Assembly: GCF_030931715.1 (NCBI RefSeq)
Contig: NZ_CP133261.1
Span: 3,078,643-3,142,642, forward strand
Length of the DNA: 64,000 bases
Reading direction: 5' to 3'
Source of the DNA: Tissierella sp. MB52-C2
GTDB taxonomy: Bacteria; Bacillota; Clostridia; Tissierellales; Tissierellaceae
The notes under the pieces: model-generated
What the model saw: only the letters and a program-made list of their open reading frames with translations
Databases searched by the model: none
Told to the model about the DNA's origin: nothing
In this document: piece after piece, positions 18,881 to 27,933 of the stretch
How positions within the stretch are numbered: the stretch's first letter is position 1
Layout: each line of letters opens with the position of its first letter
Program-made: the position numbers and the translations under genes

Positions 18881-20506
18881 TCAATTGTCTATTAAGTAGC
18901 CTTCTGCTAATTTAAGTATTTCCTCATCAATTCCCATTATCTTTGCAATATTTAAGGCATCCCTTGGAACTAAGGTGTTTTTTTCTACTATTTTTAATCT
19001 ATAATCCATATATTTGTTTATAATGTCCATCTTATCTTCCTTAGACATTTCCAGTAATAAACTATCAAAGTTTATCTTAGACAGTCCTATTACCTGAAGA
19101 TGAACTACATTATCTAGATTTGCTATATTATCATAATGTGTAGTTAATAAATTTATGGAGGTTTTGTCTTTTAAGTAGCTAACTATTGCCTTTGATATGG
19201 CGTAGCCTTCTTCTGGATTTGTTCCTCTTGCTAATTCATCTATTAAGATTATTCCTCTTTCATCTGCTGACTTTATCGCTTCACTGACTATTTTTATTTC
19301 TCCACCAAAGGTAGATAGTCCTGAATCTGTAGATTGCATATCTCCTATTGACGTTTTTATAAATTTATTTAATCCATATTTCATCCTTTTTGCAGGCACA
19401 AATAATCCGTACTGTGCCATGGCAGACAATAGTCCAACAAGTTTTAAGCTAATGGTTTTGCCGCCCATATTAGCTCCTGTAATACAGGTTACCCCTTCTT
19501 TTAATCCTATAGATACGGGAGTAAATTTTAAGTCCTTTTCCCTTAGAAAGTCTGATACTTTAGGGTGAATTCCTTCTTCTATTTCTATTTTGTGTTCTTT
19601 TATTATTTCTGGTTTTACTCCATTTATATCTAAGGCAAATTTAGCCTTTCCTAGGATTAAATCTAGTCTGCCTATATTTGCCATATTTTTAAATATTTCT
19701 TTTCTTCTTTTCTTTATTTCCTTAGATAGATATTCTCTTATTCTTAATTCTTCTTTTTCTTCCTTCCCTTTTAAAATAAGGACTTCTTGTTCTAGTTTAT
19801 TTATATCATCTGTTGGTTTTATAGTAAATTTTATATTTATATATGTTTCTGATGTATAAATAAGGTATGGATAGTTCTGAATTTTTTCTATTAATTCCTT
19901 ATTACTCTTTGGTATAGATAGTGACAAATCCGGTTGAAGTCGTAATTTAAAATCTTCCTCTATTTTTTCTTTAATATGTTTTTTCTCTAATTTGATTTCC
20001 TTATCTAGGCTTCTTTTTCTCTCTCTAATGGACTTTAATTCCTCAGAATAATTGTCATAAATATAGAAAGTAGAAACTCCTGTATTTTCAGGATCTAGGG
20101 TTTGTTCTAAAGATTTTATTGGTATGATTTCTGTATCTTTATATACTTTAATCTTATATTTTTTTATTATCTTATCTAAATCTCTAATTAAAAAAAGAAA
20201 TATCTTTATTTCAAATAATTCTACTTCTGTGAGAATGAAGCCATCCATAGTACGTTTGATCGAAGTCCTTAAATCTTTTATATGGGAAAAAACATTGTTT
20301 ATTTCCCTTCTTATATCATTGTTTTGTATAAATAATAAGTAATTCTCTATTTTATCTAATTCATCTATTAATTCCCTTTCTTCTCCTACTTCAAAGGCTT
20401 TTAATCTATTTTTATATATTTTTCCATAGGGAGTAAGGGTAGCTATATTATTAAAAATGTATCTAAAATCTAAGGCTTCTATGGTGTTTTCGTTCATAAA
20501 TTCCAT
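18881..20506 (-). CDS. kamC: MutS-like ATPase of the lysine aminomutase operon
   Basis: A protein of 541 residues with the MutS core and ATPase domains but without the mismatch-recognition N-terminal domain. Long helices fill residues about 30-300. The Walker A motif is GANMGGKTIS (about 345). 'STFGGEIKIV' is the MutS signature-like loop, Walker B is 'GIILIDELARGTNPEEG' and the switch histidine is in 'NLLTTHYDN'. It is found with kamB in lysine fermentation clusters. KamB and KamC are thought to protect or reactivate the B12-dependent 5,6-aminomutase rather than repair DNA. The start ATG directly follows the kamB stop codon with no gap, so the two are coupled. A second ATG 9 nt inside is possible but has worse RBS spacing. 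Confidence 0.88.
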   Translation of the reverse strand: MEFMNENTIEALDFRYIFNNIATLTPYGKIYKNRLKAFEVGEERELIDELDKIENYLLFIQNNDIRREINNVFSHIKDLRTSIKRTMDGFILTEVELFEIKIFLFLIRDLDKIIKKYKIKVYKDTEIIPIKSLEQTLDPENTGVSTFYIYDNYSEELKSIRERKRSLDKEIKLEKKHIKEKIEEDFKLRLQPDLSLSIPKSNKELIEKIQNYPYLIYTSETYINIKFTIKPTDDINKLEQEVLILKGKEEKEELRIREYLSKEIKKRRKEIFKNMANIGRLDLILGKAKFALDINGVKPEIIKEHKIEIEEGIHPKVSDFLREKDLKFTPVSIGLKEGVTCITGANMGGKTISLKLVGLLSAMAQYGLFVPAKRMKYGLNKFIKTSIGDMQSTDSGLSTFGGEIKIVSEAIKSADERGIILIDELARGTNPEEGYAISKAIVSYLKDKTSINLLTTHYDNIANLDNVVHLQVIGLSKINFDSLLLEMSKEDKMDIINKYMDYRLKIVEKNTLVPRDALNIAKIMGIDEEILKLAEGYLIDN

Positions 20507-21535
20507 TTATTCACCACCTAATACTAAATCCATCACTGGTATTTTAGTTATGTAAGATTTCATTTTTAATAGAAATTCACTTGGTTCAAAATAATATCCT
20601 GCCGGAGCATAGGGGTTTAGTGTAATACCTATTAAATTTATGGGTTCTAGCACCTTCACTTTTATACCTTGATTAAGAAACTGTAACCAATCTCTAGAAT
20701 TTATAAATATTTTAGTTCCATCACGAATCACTATATCTATATTTTTATATTTTCTTGTAGTTCTAGTTAAATCTTCTATGGTCTTTTTCACTAAAGATCC
20801 TGGAATCACTAAATATCTTGAGTCATCTCTCAAATAATCTCCTATAATATGTCCTCCGTTTAAAGCAGTTTTTAAAGGAATATTTGTTACTTTATTATTT
20901 TCATCTATTGTTGCAATTTCATTATTGTCTATTAATTCTCTTATGATATTTCTAACTTCCTCATCTTCTACCATGGGAAGACTTAGGGTATTTACTACAT
21001 GGATTGTTTCTTCTATTACTTTATTTATATCACGAGATAATACTGCTCCTGTAGATAATATGGTGGCTTCTGATATAGACGGTGCTGCCTGAGATAGTCT
21101 ATCTAATGCTCCATCTATAATAACAAAGTTTGCCCCAAGACTTATCATCATATCTGCTACATTTTTTATTTCAGATAAAAGCTGAGGGCCTGCTATTTCA
21201 ACATAGCCCTCATCTTTTACTCTACATATAACTATTTCACCTAGAGGTGTTCTATATTCCGTTACCTTGATTATTTCCATATTGGCATCTCCCAAGGGCA
21301 ACATTCCTGTAGCTGTGGCAATCAACGTTCCTTCTTCCACATAGATACGTGGCTTTTCTGTTTCTGTAACTATATCTAAGGATTCACCATCACGTCCGAT
21401 AGATGTAATGCCTATGATTACTCCCTCCTCCATGGCTTCTCCTATTAAATGGTTCAAAGCCACAGTCTTGCCGCTATTTTTAGCCATTCCTACTATGGAT
21501 ATTGTTTTATATCTACCCTGTATAAGCTCTAACAT
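20507..21535 (-). CDS. kamB: KamB, P-loop protein of the lysine aminomutase operon
   Basis: The protein has 342 residues from the ATG at 21535, with CGGAGG 7 nt upstream; a longer reading frame start at 21565 has no RBS. The Walker A motif near the N-terminus reads GMAKNSGKT (residues 14-22), and the following 'ITSIGRDGESLDIV' and 'FVIIDGALDRL' fit a P-loop NTPase. The family is known mainly from lysine and ornithine aminomutase clusters. With KamC it is proposed to be a reactivating factor for the B12 aminomutase, exchanging damaged cofactor at the expense of ATP. No membrane segment or signal is visible. It follows kamA by 39 nt and abuts kamC. Confidence 0.87.
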   Translation of the reverse strand: MLELIQGRYKTISIVGMAKNSGKTVALNHLIGEAMEEGVIIGITSIGRDGESLDIVTETEKPRIYVEEGTLIATATGMLPLGDANMEIIKVTEYRTPLGEIVICRVKDEGYVEIAGPQLLSEIKNVADMMISLGANFVIIDGALDRLSQAAPSISEATILSTGAVLSRDINKVIEETIHVVNTLSLPMVEDEEVRNIIRELIDNNEIATIDENNKVTNIPLKTALNGGHIIGDYLRDDSRYLVIPGSLVKKTIEDLTRTTRKYKNIDIVIRDGTKIFINSRDWLQFLNQGIKVKVLEPINLIGITLNPYAPAGYYFEPSEFLLKMKSYITKIPVMDLVLGGE

Positions 21536-21574
21536 AAAAAACCTCCGAGTTAATTCAATTGACAATTAGACTTT

Positions 21575-22840
21575 CTATTGATCAGTTGCTAGACTATGTC
21601 TATTATGTCTTTCCAAATCGCTTGGTTCCATGGATTTTACTTCTGCTCCTTGTAATAGTGATGCTACTCCTGTGATTTTCCCTTCTCTTTCACCTTTACA
21701 CACTGAACAATTGCATGGTTCTTCTATCATCTGTGGTTCTGTGTATGTTGTAATAATTCCTTCATAGTTTCTTAGAACTACTTTAGTTGGTGATTGAGAG
21801 ATTACATATTGAGGCATTACTGGAGTTTTTCCTCCGCCACCAGGTGCATCTACTACAAATGTAGGCACTGCATAGCCTGATGTATGACCTCTTAAAGCTT
21901 CTATTATTTCTATACCCTTAGATACTTTCGTTCTGAAATGTTCAATTCCCATGGAAAGATCACATTGATAGATATAATAAGGTCTTACTCTCATTTTAAC
22001 TAATCCATGTACTAAATCCTTCATTATATGTGGACAATCATTGATACCCCTAAGTAGTACAGATTGATTTCCTAAAGGAATACCTGCATTTGCCAGTCTT
22101 TCACAAGCATCCTTTGATTCAGAAGTTATTTCCTTCGGATGGTTGAAGTGAGTGTTTAACCACACTGGATGGTATTTCTTTAACATATTTACTAAATCAT
22201 CAGTAATTCTCTGTGGCAGTACTACTGGCGTACGACTTCCCAGTCTTACTATTTCCACATGAGGAATTTCTCTCAGTCTTGAGATAATATATTCTAAAAC
22301 ATCATCAGATACTAATAAACAATCTCCGCCTGATAATAATACATCTCTCACTTGAGGGGTATTTCTTATATATTCTATACAGGCATCTATTCTATCTCTA
22401 GGTACTCCCATGTCATTTTGTCCTGCAAATCTTCTTCTAGTACAATGTCTGCAATACATTGAACACTGGTCTGTAATTAAAAATAAGACTCTGTCTGGAT
22501 ACCTGTGAGTTAATCCTGGTACTGGTGAATCTTCGTCTTCATGTAGTGGGTCTTCTAGGTCTGAGTCGCTAATGTGTGTTTCCATTATTGTTGGCACTGC
22601 TTGCATTCTTACTGGACAATGAGGATCATCTGGATCCATCAATGAAGCATAATATGGTGTAATCCCTACCCTAAATCTTTCGAGTACTGCACCTATATTT
22701 CTTTCCTCTTCTTCTGTCATATTGATTACTCTTTTTAAGGTATTTACATCAGAAATTCTATTTCTAACTTGCCAATGCCAGTCATTCCATTCTTCCTCAG
22801 TAACATCTTTCCAAAGCTCAATTTCATTATACTTTCTCAA
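21575..22840 (-). CDS. kamA: L-lysine 2,3-aminomutase
   Basis: A radical-SAM, PLP-dependent enzyme that converts L-lysine to L-beta-lysine, the first step of lysine fermentation. It has 421 residues. The radical-SAM cluster cysteines are C126, C130 and C133 (CSMYCRHC). The PLP lysine is K338 in '[10 protein letters not shown]', and the zinc-binding cysteines are C269 and C376/C378/C381 (CNCSVC). All sit one residue later than in the clostridial enzyme of known structure, as I recall its numbering. Conserved '[10 protein letters not shown]' and 'TPVVLPQRI' are also present. It is the second gene of the operon, 95 nt after kdd. The gap contains a fragment of the AGTGAAT repeat family. Confidence 0.97.
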   Translation of the reverse strand: MRKYNEIELWKDVTEEEWNDWHWQVRNRISDVNTLKRVINMTEEEERNIGAVLERFRVGITPYYASLMDPDDPHCPVRMQAVPTIMETHISDSDLEDPLHEDEDSPVPGLTHRYPDRVLFLITDQCSMYCRHCTRRRFAGQNDMGVPRDRIDACIEYIRNTPQVRDVLLSGGDCLLVSDDVLEYIISRLREIPHVEIVRLGSRTPVVLPQRITDDLVNMLKKYHPVWLNTHFNHPKEITSESKDACERLANAGIPLGNQSVLLRGINDCPHIMKDLVHGLVKMRVRPYYIYQCDLSMGIEHFRTKVSKGIEIIEALRGHTSGYAVPTFVVDAPGGGGKTPVMPQYVISQSPTKVVLRNYEGIITTYTEPQMIEEPCNCSVCKGEREGKITGVASLLQGAEVKSMEPSDLERHNRHSLATDQ

Positions 22841-22935
22841 GATAAGTCCCCCTTATTTTTAGTTAATAACTAATAGATAGTGAATAGTTTTAAAGACTTT
22901 GTTTACTGGTTTTAATTATCCACTCTTCACTGACT

Positions 22936-23973
22936 CTACGCATACAGATCTGTAAATATTTTTCTTAATTCCTTTGATTCTCTCATTATATCTAAAGTTA
23001 TTTCTGCATGTCCTTTTGTATATCCATTTCCCATTACCATTGTTACGTCTTTTCCTACTCCTTCTGCCCCTAAGGCTGCTTTTGTAAAACTTGTTGCCAT
23101 ACTAAAGAAATAAACTGTTCCTTCATCTTTTGTAATTAGTATAGATGACATTTCTGTATTTGGAACGTTTACAATATTGATTACTATATCAGCCATTTTA
23201 CCATCTGTGGCCTCTCCAATTTTTTGCATCATTTCTACTGCATCTTGAGCATTTGCTTTAATTGTTATATCTGCTAAATTAGCATCTTTTACTCTCTTTA
23301 ATGCTTCATCATTAATATCTACAGCAATAACTTTACCTGTTACTCCTGCTCTTTTCTTTGCTTCATATAGACAAAGCATACCTGCTTTACCAGTTCCGCC
23401 TATCATTACTACTGTATCACTAGGTTTAACTAACTTAGCTGTTTGAGCCGGTGCTCCAGCTACGTCTAGTATTGATAATACTAAGTTTTCTGGCATATCT
23501 GATGGAAGAACTGCATAGATTCCTGATTCAAATAATATTGCCTTACCTACTATATCAACTTGGTCTTTTTCCACTCTTACTTCTTTAATTTCGTCTATAT
23601 GTAGTGGTGTTAAAGATAATGATACTAGTGTAGCAATTTTATCTCCTACTTTAAGGTCTGTTTTTCCTTCTAATGCTGGTCCTATTTTTTCTACTGTACC
23701 TATTAACATTCCACCTGATCCTGTAACTGGATTTTGATGTTTTCCTCTATGGGCTACTATGCCTTTCATTATCTTCTTGATTTCTTCTATGTCACCATTG
23801 GCCTGTTCTTTTATCTGTGTAAAGCTTGCTGAGTCCACGTTCAATGTTTGAACGTCTATAAGTATTTCGTTGTCATAAATCTCCATGTCGTTGTCAATTT
23901 TTAATGCTGGTTGTGGTAAAACTCCCTTTGGTTCAATAACTCTATGAGTGCCGTATGGACATCCTTTCTTCAT
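22936..23973 (-). CDS. kdd: L-erythro-3,5-diaminohexanoate dehydrogenase
   Basis: An NAD-dependent enzyme that oxidatively deaminates 3,5-diaminohexanoate to 5-amino-3-oxohexanoate, after the two aminomutases. It has 345 residues from the ATG at 23973 (GGGAGGA upstream), the family length; an in-frame start at 24039 would add 22 residues and overlap the promoter. The N-terminus 'GCPYGTHRVIEPKG' is characteristic. The cofactor fold is seen in 'VVMIGGTGKAGMLCLYEAK' and 'KVIAVDINDEAL'. It is the first gene of the lysine operon, directly behind a sigma-54 type promoter. The next two pathway enzymes, Kce and Kal, are not in the window. Confidence 0.95.
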   Translation of the reverse strand: MKKGCPYGTHRVIEPKGVLPQPALKIDNDMEIYDNEILIDVQTLNVDSASFTQIKEQANGDIEEIKKIMKGIVAHRGKHQNPVTGSGGMLIGTVEKIGPALEGKTDLKVGDKIATLVSLSLTPLHIDEIKEVRVEKDQVDIVGKAILFESGIYAVLPSDMPENLVLSILDVAGAPAQTAKLVKPSDTVVMIGGTGKAGMLCLYEAKKRAGVTGKVIAVDINDEALKRVKDANLADITIKANAQDAVEMMQKIGEATDGKMADIVINIVNVPNTEMSSILITKDEGTVYFFSMATSFTKAALGAEGVGKDVTMVMGNGYTKGHAEITLDIMRESKELRKIFTDLYA

Positions 23974-24022
23974 TTTACATTCCTCCCAGTATATTGTTAA
24001 AAATTTGCTTATGATTATATAA

Positions 24023-24039
24023 TGCAATATGTATGCCAA
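24023..24039 (-). promoter_or_regulatory. Sigma-54 (-24/-12) promoter of the lysine operon
   Basis: On the minus strand it reads TTGGCATACATATTGCA, which is TGGCA-N6-TTGC with the GG and GC elements at the standard spacing. Transcription would start near 24011, giving a leader of about 40 nt before kdd. The gene just upstream encodes a sigma-54 activator, which supports the assignment. Confidence 0.88.
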
Positions 24040-24152
24040 GGAATTCAGAAATGTATTTTTTGCTTATGAATTTTGAATTATGGGTTAATTTCAGGGATAT
24101 AGATAGATTTATTGACTTAATTTGTATTATTCCTAGGAGTTTTTTAGTAGAT

Positions 24153-24192
24153 TAATGGAATCGATGCCGAAAATTCGGCATGAATTCCATTA
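24153..24192. promoter_or_regulatory. 40-bp palindrome, possible activator site or terminator
   Basis: 19-bp arms match at 17 positions, with the core TGCCGAAAATTCGGCA in the centre. It lies 114-153 bp upstream of the sigma-54 promoter, the usual distance for an enhancer bound by the activator. It is also 20 nt after the stop codon of the activator gene, so it could instead be a terminator, but no T-run follows on the minus strand. Confidence 0.55.
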
Positions 24193-24212
24193 TAAATTGG
24201 AGATTATTGAGA

Positions 24213-25601
24213 TTAGAGTTTTAGATTTAATTTCTGTAATCGATATTGTAAGGTCTGTCTTGGAATTCCAAGTATCTCTGCTGCTTTAGTTATATTGTTG
24301 TCTACTTTCATTAAGGCTTCTTTTATTATTTCTTTTTCTGTGGTTTCTAGGATTTCTGTAAGTGATAGGTCATTTATTGTTTCTTTTTTATATTTCTTGA
24401 ATTTATATGGTAGGTCTTCTACTTTTATGGTCTTTATATCAGATATGCTAATTATGCCTTCTATTAAATGTTCTAGTTCTCGTACATTTCCATCCCAGCC
24501 ATAATTATTAAATATATTTAAAACTTCTTCAGATATATTTTCTACTTTTTTTCCAAACCTTTCATTAAACTTATTTATAAAATGGTTTACTAAAATTGGG
24601 ATATCTCCCTTTCTCTCCTTTAATGGCGGAATTTCAAGGGATAACACATTTAATCTATAATATAGGTCTTTCCTTATTTGTCTTTTCTCTACAGCCTCTT
24701 CCGGTGGAATATTAGTTGCTGCTATTATTCTAACATCAACTTTTGTAGTATTTGTAGCTCCAACCCGTCTTATATTTCCATCTTGTAATACTCTTAATAG
24801 CTTTGATTGAAGCTCTAGGGGCATGGAATTAATCTCATCTAGGAAAAGTGTTCCCCCATGGGCTAATTCAAATAATCCCGGTCTATCTTCTGCACCTGTA
24901 AATCCACCTTTTATAGTTCCAAATAAGATTCCCTCTAGAAGGTTTTCAGGTAATGCTGCACAGTTTTGTGTAATAAAAGGCTTAGTTTTCCTATGGCTTA
25001 CATTGTGTATGGAATGAACAAATAATTCTTTTCCTGTTCCTGTGTCTCCCGATACTAATACTGATATATCCGATTCTCCAGCCTTTAGTACAAGAGATTT
25101 TAACCTTAAAATTTCTTTATCTTCCCCTATAATATCTAATAATGTATATTCTGCTGATTCATTTGTTTTCTTTGTGGAAGATTTCTGTTTCTTATTATAT
25201 AGCTTATCTTGAAGTTCTACTATTTTTTCTGACATCTGTCTAACTGTGGTTATATCCTTAGATATTTCTAAGGCGCCTATTATTTTATTCTTGGATTTAA
25301 TTGGTATAGACGTATTTATAGTAGTGATTTTCTCTCCTTTGTAATTGATAAAAGTTTGCTCCTTTTTGTACATAGATTCTCCAGTACGAATCACCGTAAG
25401 TAAAGTACTGGTTTCATTAGTTAGAGACGGATATACTTCAAGTAAATGTCTTCCTATGACTTTTTCTCTTTCTATACCATCTATTCCTTGAGCAAATTTA
25501 TTATAATATACTATTATCCCGTTTTTATCTATAATATGTAATCCTTCCTCTAAGTAGTCTAATATCTCCAATACATTTTCTCTAAAAAATAGATCCTTCA
25601 T
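24213..25601 (-). CDS. Sigma-54-dependent activator with PAS domain
   Basis: The protein has 462 residues from the ATG at 25601 (GGAGGAGAGG upstream); a longer start at 25655 lacks a site. A PAS domain lies at about residues 8-115 ('IIDKNGIIVYYNKFAQGIDG'), then a short coiled linker. The AAA+ domain at about 150-385 has Walker A 'GDTGTGKELFVHSIH', the sigma-54 contact loop GGFTGA (GAFTGA with one change) and Walker B 'GGTLFLDEIN'. A Fis-type helix-turn-helix is at the C-terminus ('ITKAAEILGIPRQTLQYRL'). Such proteins open sigma-54 promoter complexes with ATP. Its position directly upstream of a -24/-12 promoter makes it the likely regulator of lysine fermentation, with the PAS domain sensing a metabolite or redox state that cannot be named from sequence. 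Confidence 0.9.
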   Translation of the reverse strand: MKDLFFRENVLEILDYLEEGLHIIDKNGIIVYYNKFAQGIDGIEREKVIGRHLLEVYPSLTNETSTLLTVIRTGESMYKKEQTFINYKGEKITTINTSIPIKSKNKIIGALEISKDITTVRQMSEKIVELQDKLYNKKQKSSTKKTNESAEYTLLDIIGEDKEILRLKSLVLKAGESDISVLVSGDTGTGKELFVHSIHNVSHRKTKPFITQNCAALPENLLEGILFGTIKGGFTGAEDRPGLFELAHGGTLFLDEINSMPLELQSKLLRVLQDGNIRRVGATNTTKVDVRIIAATNIPPEEAVEKRQIRKDLYYRLNVLSLEIPPLKERKGDIPILVNHFINKFNERFGKKVENISEEVLNIFNNYGWDGNVRELEHLIEGIISISDIKTIKVEDLPYKFKKYKKETINDLSLTEILETTEKEIIKEALMKVDNNITKAAEILGIPRQTLQYRLQKLNLKL

Positions 25602-25641
25602 AGAACCTCTCCTCCAATGCTTAATTTTCGGCACCAATCGC

Positions 25642-25672
25642 CAATTTTTAGGCACTAACGTGCCTTAAATTG
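25642..25672 (-). terminator. Hairpin after murI
   Basis: Imperfect inverted repeat (GGCAC / GTGCC core, AATTT extensions with one bulge, loop GTTA on the minus strand) located 11 nt after the murI stop codon and upstream of the activator gene. It is a likely terminator, followed by AAAAATTGG rather than a clean T-run. Confidence 0.55.
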
Positions 25673-25683
25673 GTGATGAATAA

Positions 25684-26502
25684 CTATTCATTAACTTTAA
25701 CTGCCTCAATATCCACTTTTTCTACTAAGTCTATTTCCCTATTAATAATATTTCCACCTATTCTCTGGAATTTAATTGGAGCATCACTTACATAATATTC
25801 ATAAGTCCCACCATCTATTTTATCGTTTAGTAATCCTTCTTCTTTCAATACATTTTTAGTTAGCTTCGCTGTTTCATAGGCTGGATTTACCAAAGTCACT
25901 TTTTCTCCTAATATTTTTCCTATTGTATATCTTAGGGCAGGATAGTGAGTACATCCTAGCACTAAAGTGTCTATATTATGTTCCTGTAAATCCAATAAGT
26001 ACTTTCTTGCTGCTAATTCAGCCACATCTGAATTTTCCCATCCTTCTTCTACTATAGGCACAAATAACGGACAAGCTACTCCTATAATCTCTGCTCCAGG
26101 CAATATCTTTCTTATCCTTCTTTGATAAGCACTAGAATTTATAGTTCCTTCTGTACCTATTATACCTATGGTATTATTTTTACTACAGGATGCAGCTGCC
26201 TTAGCTCCTGGCTCGATTACTCCTATAATCGGTATATCAAATTCCTTCTGTGCTGCTTCCATTGCTAAAGCCGAAGCTGTATTACAAGCTATGACGATTG
26301 CCTTTATATCTTTAGTCATTAAAAAATCAAATGATTCAATTACATATTTTATTACTGTTTCCTTTGATCTAGATCCATAGGGAATCCTTGCTGTATCCCC
26401 AAAATATACTATATCTTCACCGGGTAACTGTTCCATTATTTCCTTAAGTACAGTAAGTCCACCAATTCCAGAGTCAAATACTCCGATTGGTCTATTATCC
26501 AT
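25684..26502 (-). CDS. murI: Glutamate racemase
   Basis: Interconverts L- and D-glutamate, supplying D-glutamate for peptidoglycan. It has 272 residues, the normal length. The N-terminal 'PIGVFDSGIGGLTVLKE' and the two catalytic-cysteine motifs 'VIACNTASALA' and 'VLGCTHYPAL' are intact, as are 'YFGDTARIPYG' and the C-terminal catalytic context. ATG start with AAGGGAGTG upstream. It lies between a lipoprotein gene downstream and the sigma-54 activator and is separated from both by hairpins, so it is probably a single-gene unit and not part of the lysine operon. Confidence 0.96.
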   Translation of the reverse strand: MDNRPIGVFDSGIGGLTVLKEIMEQLPGEDIVYFGDTARIPYGSRSKETVIKYVIESFDFLMTKDIKAIVIACNTASALAMEAAQKEFDIPIIGVIEPGAKAAASCSKNNTIGIIGTEGTINSSAYQRRIRKILPGAEIIGVACPLFVPIVEEGWENSDVAELAARKYLLDLQEHNIDTLVLGCTHYPALRYTIGKILGEKVTLVNPAYETAKLTKNVLKEEGLLNDKIDGGTYEYYVSDAPIKFQRIGGNIINREIDLVEKVDIEAVKVNE

Positions 26503-26556
26503 AAAAACACTCCCTTACCTATCTTCTATCTCTATTATACTTATTTTTCAACAAAA

Positions 26557-26581
26557 AGAGAACATATTAAATATGTTCTCT
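26557..26581 (-). terminator. Terminator of the lipoprotein gene
   Basis: Perfect 12-bp stem (AGAGAACATATT / AATATGTTCTCT) with a 1-nt centre, followed on the minus strand by TTTTTG. Confidence 0.85.
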
Positions 26582-26588
26582 AGTTTTT

Positions 26589-27791
26589 TTATGGTAATTG
26601 TGGTTGTAATGATTGTGGTTGTAATGATTGGATTTGATTCATTTGATTTCCCATTAATTCCATAAAGTTAATGGAGTTATCTTTATTTAAAGTTGGCATT
26701 TCTATTTTAATATCTTGGTTTATATTATAGCTCTTTGAGTTATAATTGATTCCTAAGTTTATTATACCTTTTACTTCTTCTTCGCCTATAGCTTTAGATA
26801 TATTCTCTAGGTCAATTCTTAAATCGATATTTCCTTTTTCATGAACTATATATCCTTTGTTGTCGATTCCATATTCAATCTTTATTCCATTTTGTCCTAG
26901 TATCTTAATATCTTTGTAGTCTTCCATAAACTTATTAAACTGTGTTTTGAATTCTGGTAATTTCTTTTCTAGCTCTTCCATTACTGACTTTATTTCTTTT
27001 TCTCCATCTGCTCTTTCATTTTCTGGCATATTTGCTAATGCTACTTTTGTTACTTGATTCATATACTCTTTTATAAAGTTCACAGCTACTTCTGAATCTA
27101 GACTATAGTTTACTACATATTTTACTAATTCTTTTAGAGTATCATCATTTAATTTTAATTCATATATATCTAGTTTCTTTCCATCAATTTCTCTTTTTCC
27201 TTTTTCTTTAACTAGCTCTATACTAGGCTTGAAATCTTTTTCCATTGACTTCATAAATTCAGTTAATTTAGGTTGAAATTCTTTTATAAAGTTTACTAAC
27301 TCAGTAAAGTTTAAAGTATCTTCTTGATTTAGAATATCTCCTATATCATATACTACATATTCCTTTGGTGTACCATCTGTAGCCATAGATGCCATTAACA
27401 TTTGAGGCATTTTTATTATTTCTACAACTTTAGGTTCATCCTTGGACATATCTACATCAACCCAAACCTTAGTGTTCATACCCATTCCGCCAAAGTTCAT
27501 ATCTGTATTCATTTCTGCTTTGGCAACTGTCTTGTCTTTATTTTGAGTTGATTTTTGATGAATCTTAACGCTTGAATCATTGAACATAGCAGACATTTGG
27601 TCAAATACTACTTGTTCTTCCTCTGAAAAACCTTCACCTTTGAAAGTGAAATTCATTTCTGTTTCAGTCTCTATTGACGTTATATCCTGCATCTTGTTAA
27701 ACCCATTATAGACCTTCAATTCTCCGCCTGCACAAGCTGTCAATGATATTGTAAGTGCAAGTAACAATGATAATAATGATAATTTTTTCAT
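26589..27791 (-). CDS. Secreted lipoprotein, function unknown
   Basis: A protein of 400 residues with a lipobox at the end of the signal peptide (ISLTACAGGE, Cys20), so it should be anchored in the outer leaflet of the membrane. The rest is alternating beta strands and helices, with 'EMNFTFKGEGF', 'VWVDVDMSKDEPKVVEI' and 'LKLNDDTLKELVKYVV'. This general layout resembles LolA/LppX-like or DUF6612-type lipoproteins, but I cannot name a family with confidence. The C-terminus ends in a short direct repeat, LQPQ-S-LQPQ, encoded by two nearly identical stretches of DNA (TGATTGTGGTTGTAA twice). No enzyme motif is seen. It is a single-gene unit with its own terminator. Confidence 0.8.
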   Translation of the reverse strand: MKKLSLLSLLLALTISLTACAGGELKVYNGFNKMQDITSIETETEMNFTFKGEGFSEEEQVVFDQMSAMFNDSSVKIHQKSTQNKDKTVAKAEMNTDMNFGGMGMNTKVWVDVDMSKDEPKVVEIIKMPQMLMASMATDGTPKEYVVYDIGDILNQEDTLNFTELVNFIKEFQPKLTEFMKSMEKDFKPSIELVKEKGKREIDGKKLDIYELKLNDDTLKELVKYVVNYSLDSEVAVNFIKEYMNQVTKVALANMPENERADGEKEIKSVMEELEKKLPEFKTQFNKFMEDYKDIKILGQNGIKIEYGIDNKGYIVHEKGNIDLRIDLENISKAIGEEEVKGIINLGINYNSKSYNINQDIKIEMPTLNKDNSINFMELMGNQMNQIQSLQPQSLQPQLP

Positions 27792-27899
27792 ACCTATCCC
27801 TCCTAAATTTATATATATCTATATATATGTATATATATTTAAACCATATCCTAATTATATGATTTTCAAACAAAAATTGCAAGAAAATATAAAACACAA

Positions 27900-27923
27900 G
27901 GCTTCGGAGAACTCTCCAAAGCC
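27900..27923 (-). terminator. Terminator of ypeB
   Basis: 10-bp stem (GGCTTTGGAG / CTCCGAAGCC on the minus strand, one wobble), followed by TTGTGTTTT. It lies 11 nt after the ypeB stop codon. Confidence 0.75.
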
Positions 27924-27933
27924 CAGTTTTTCA

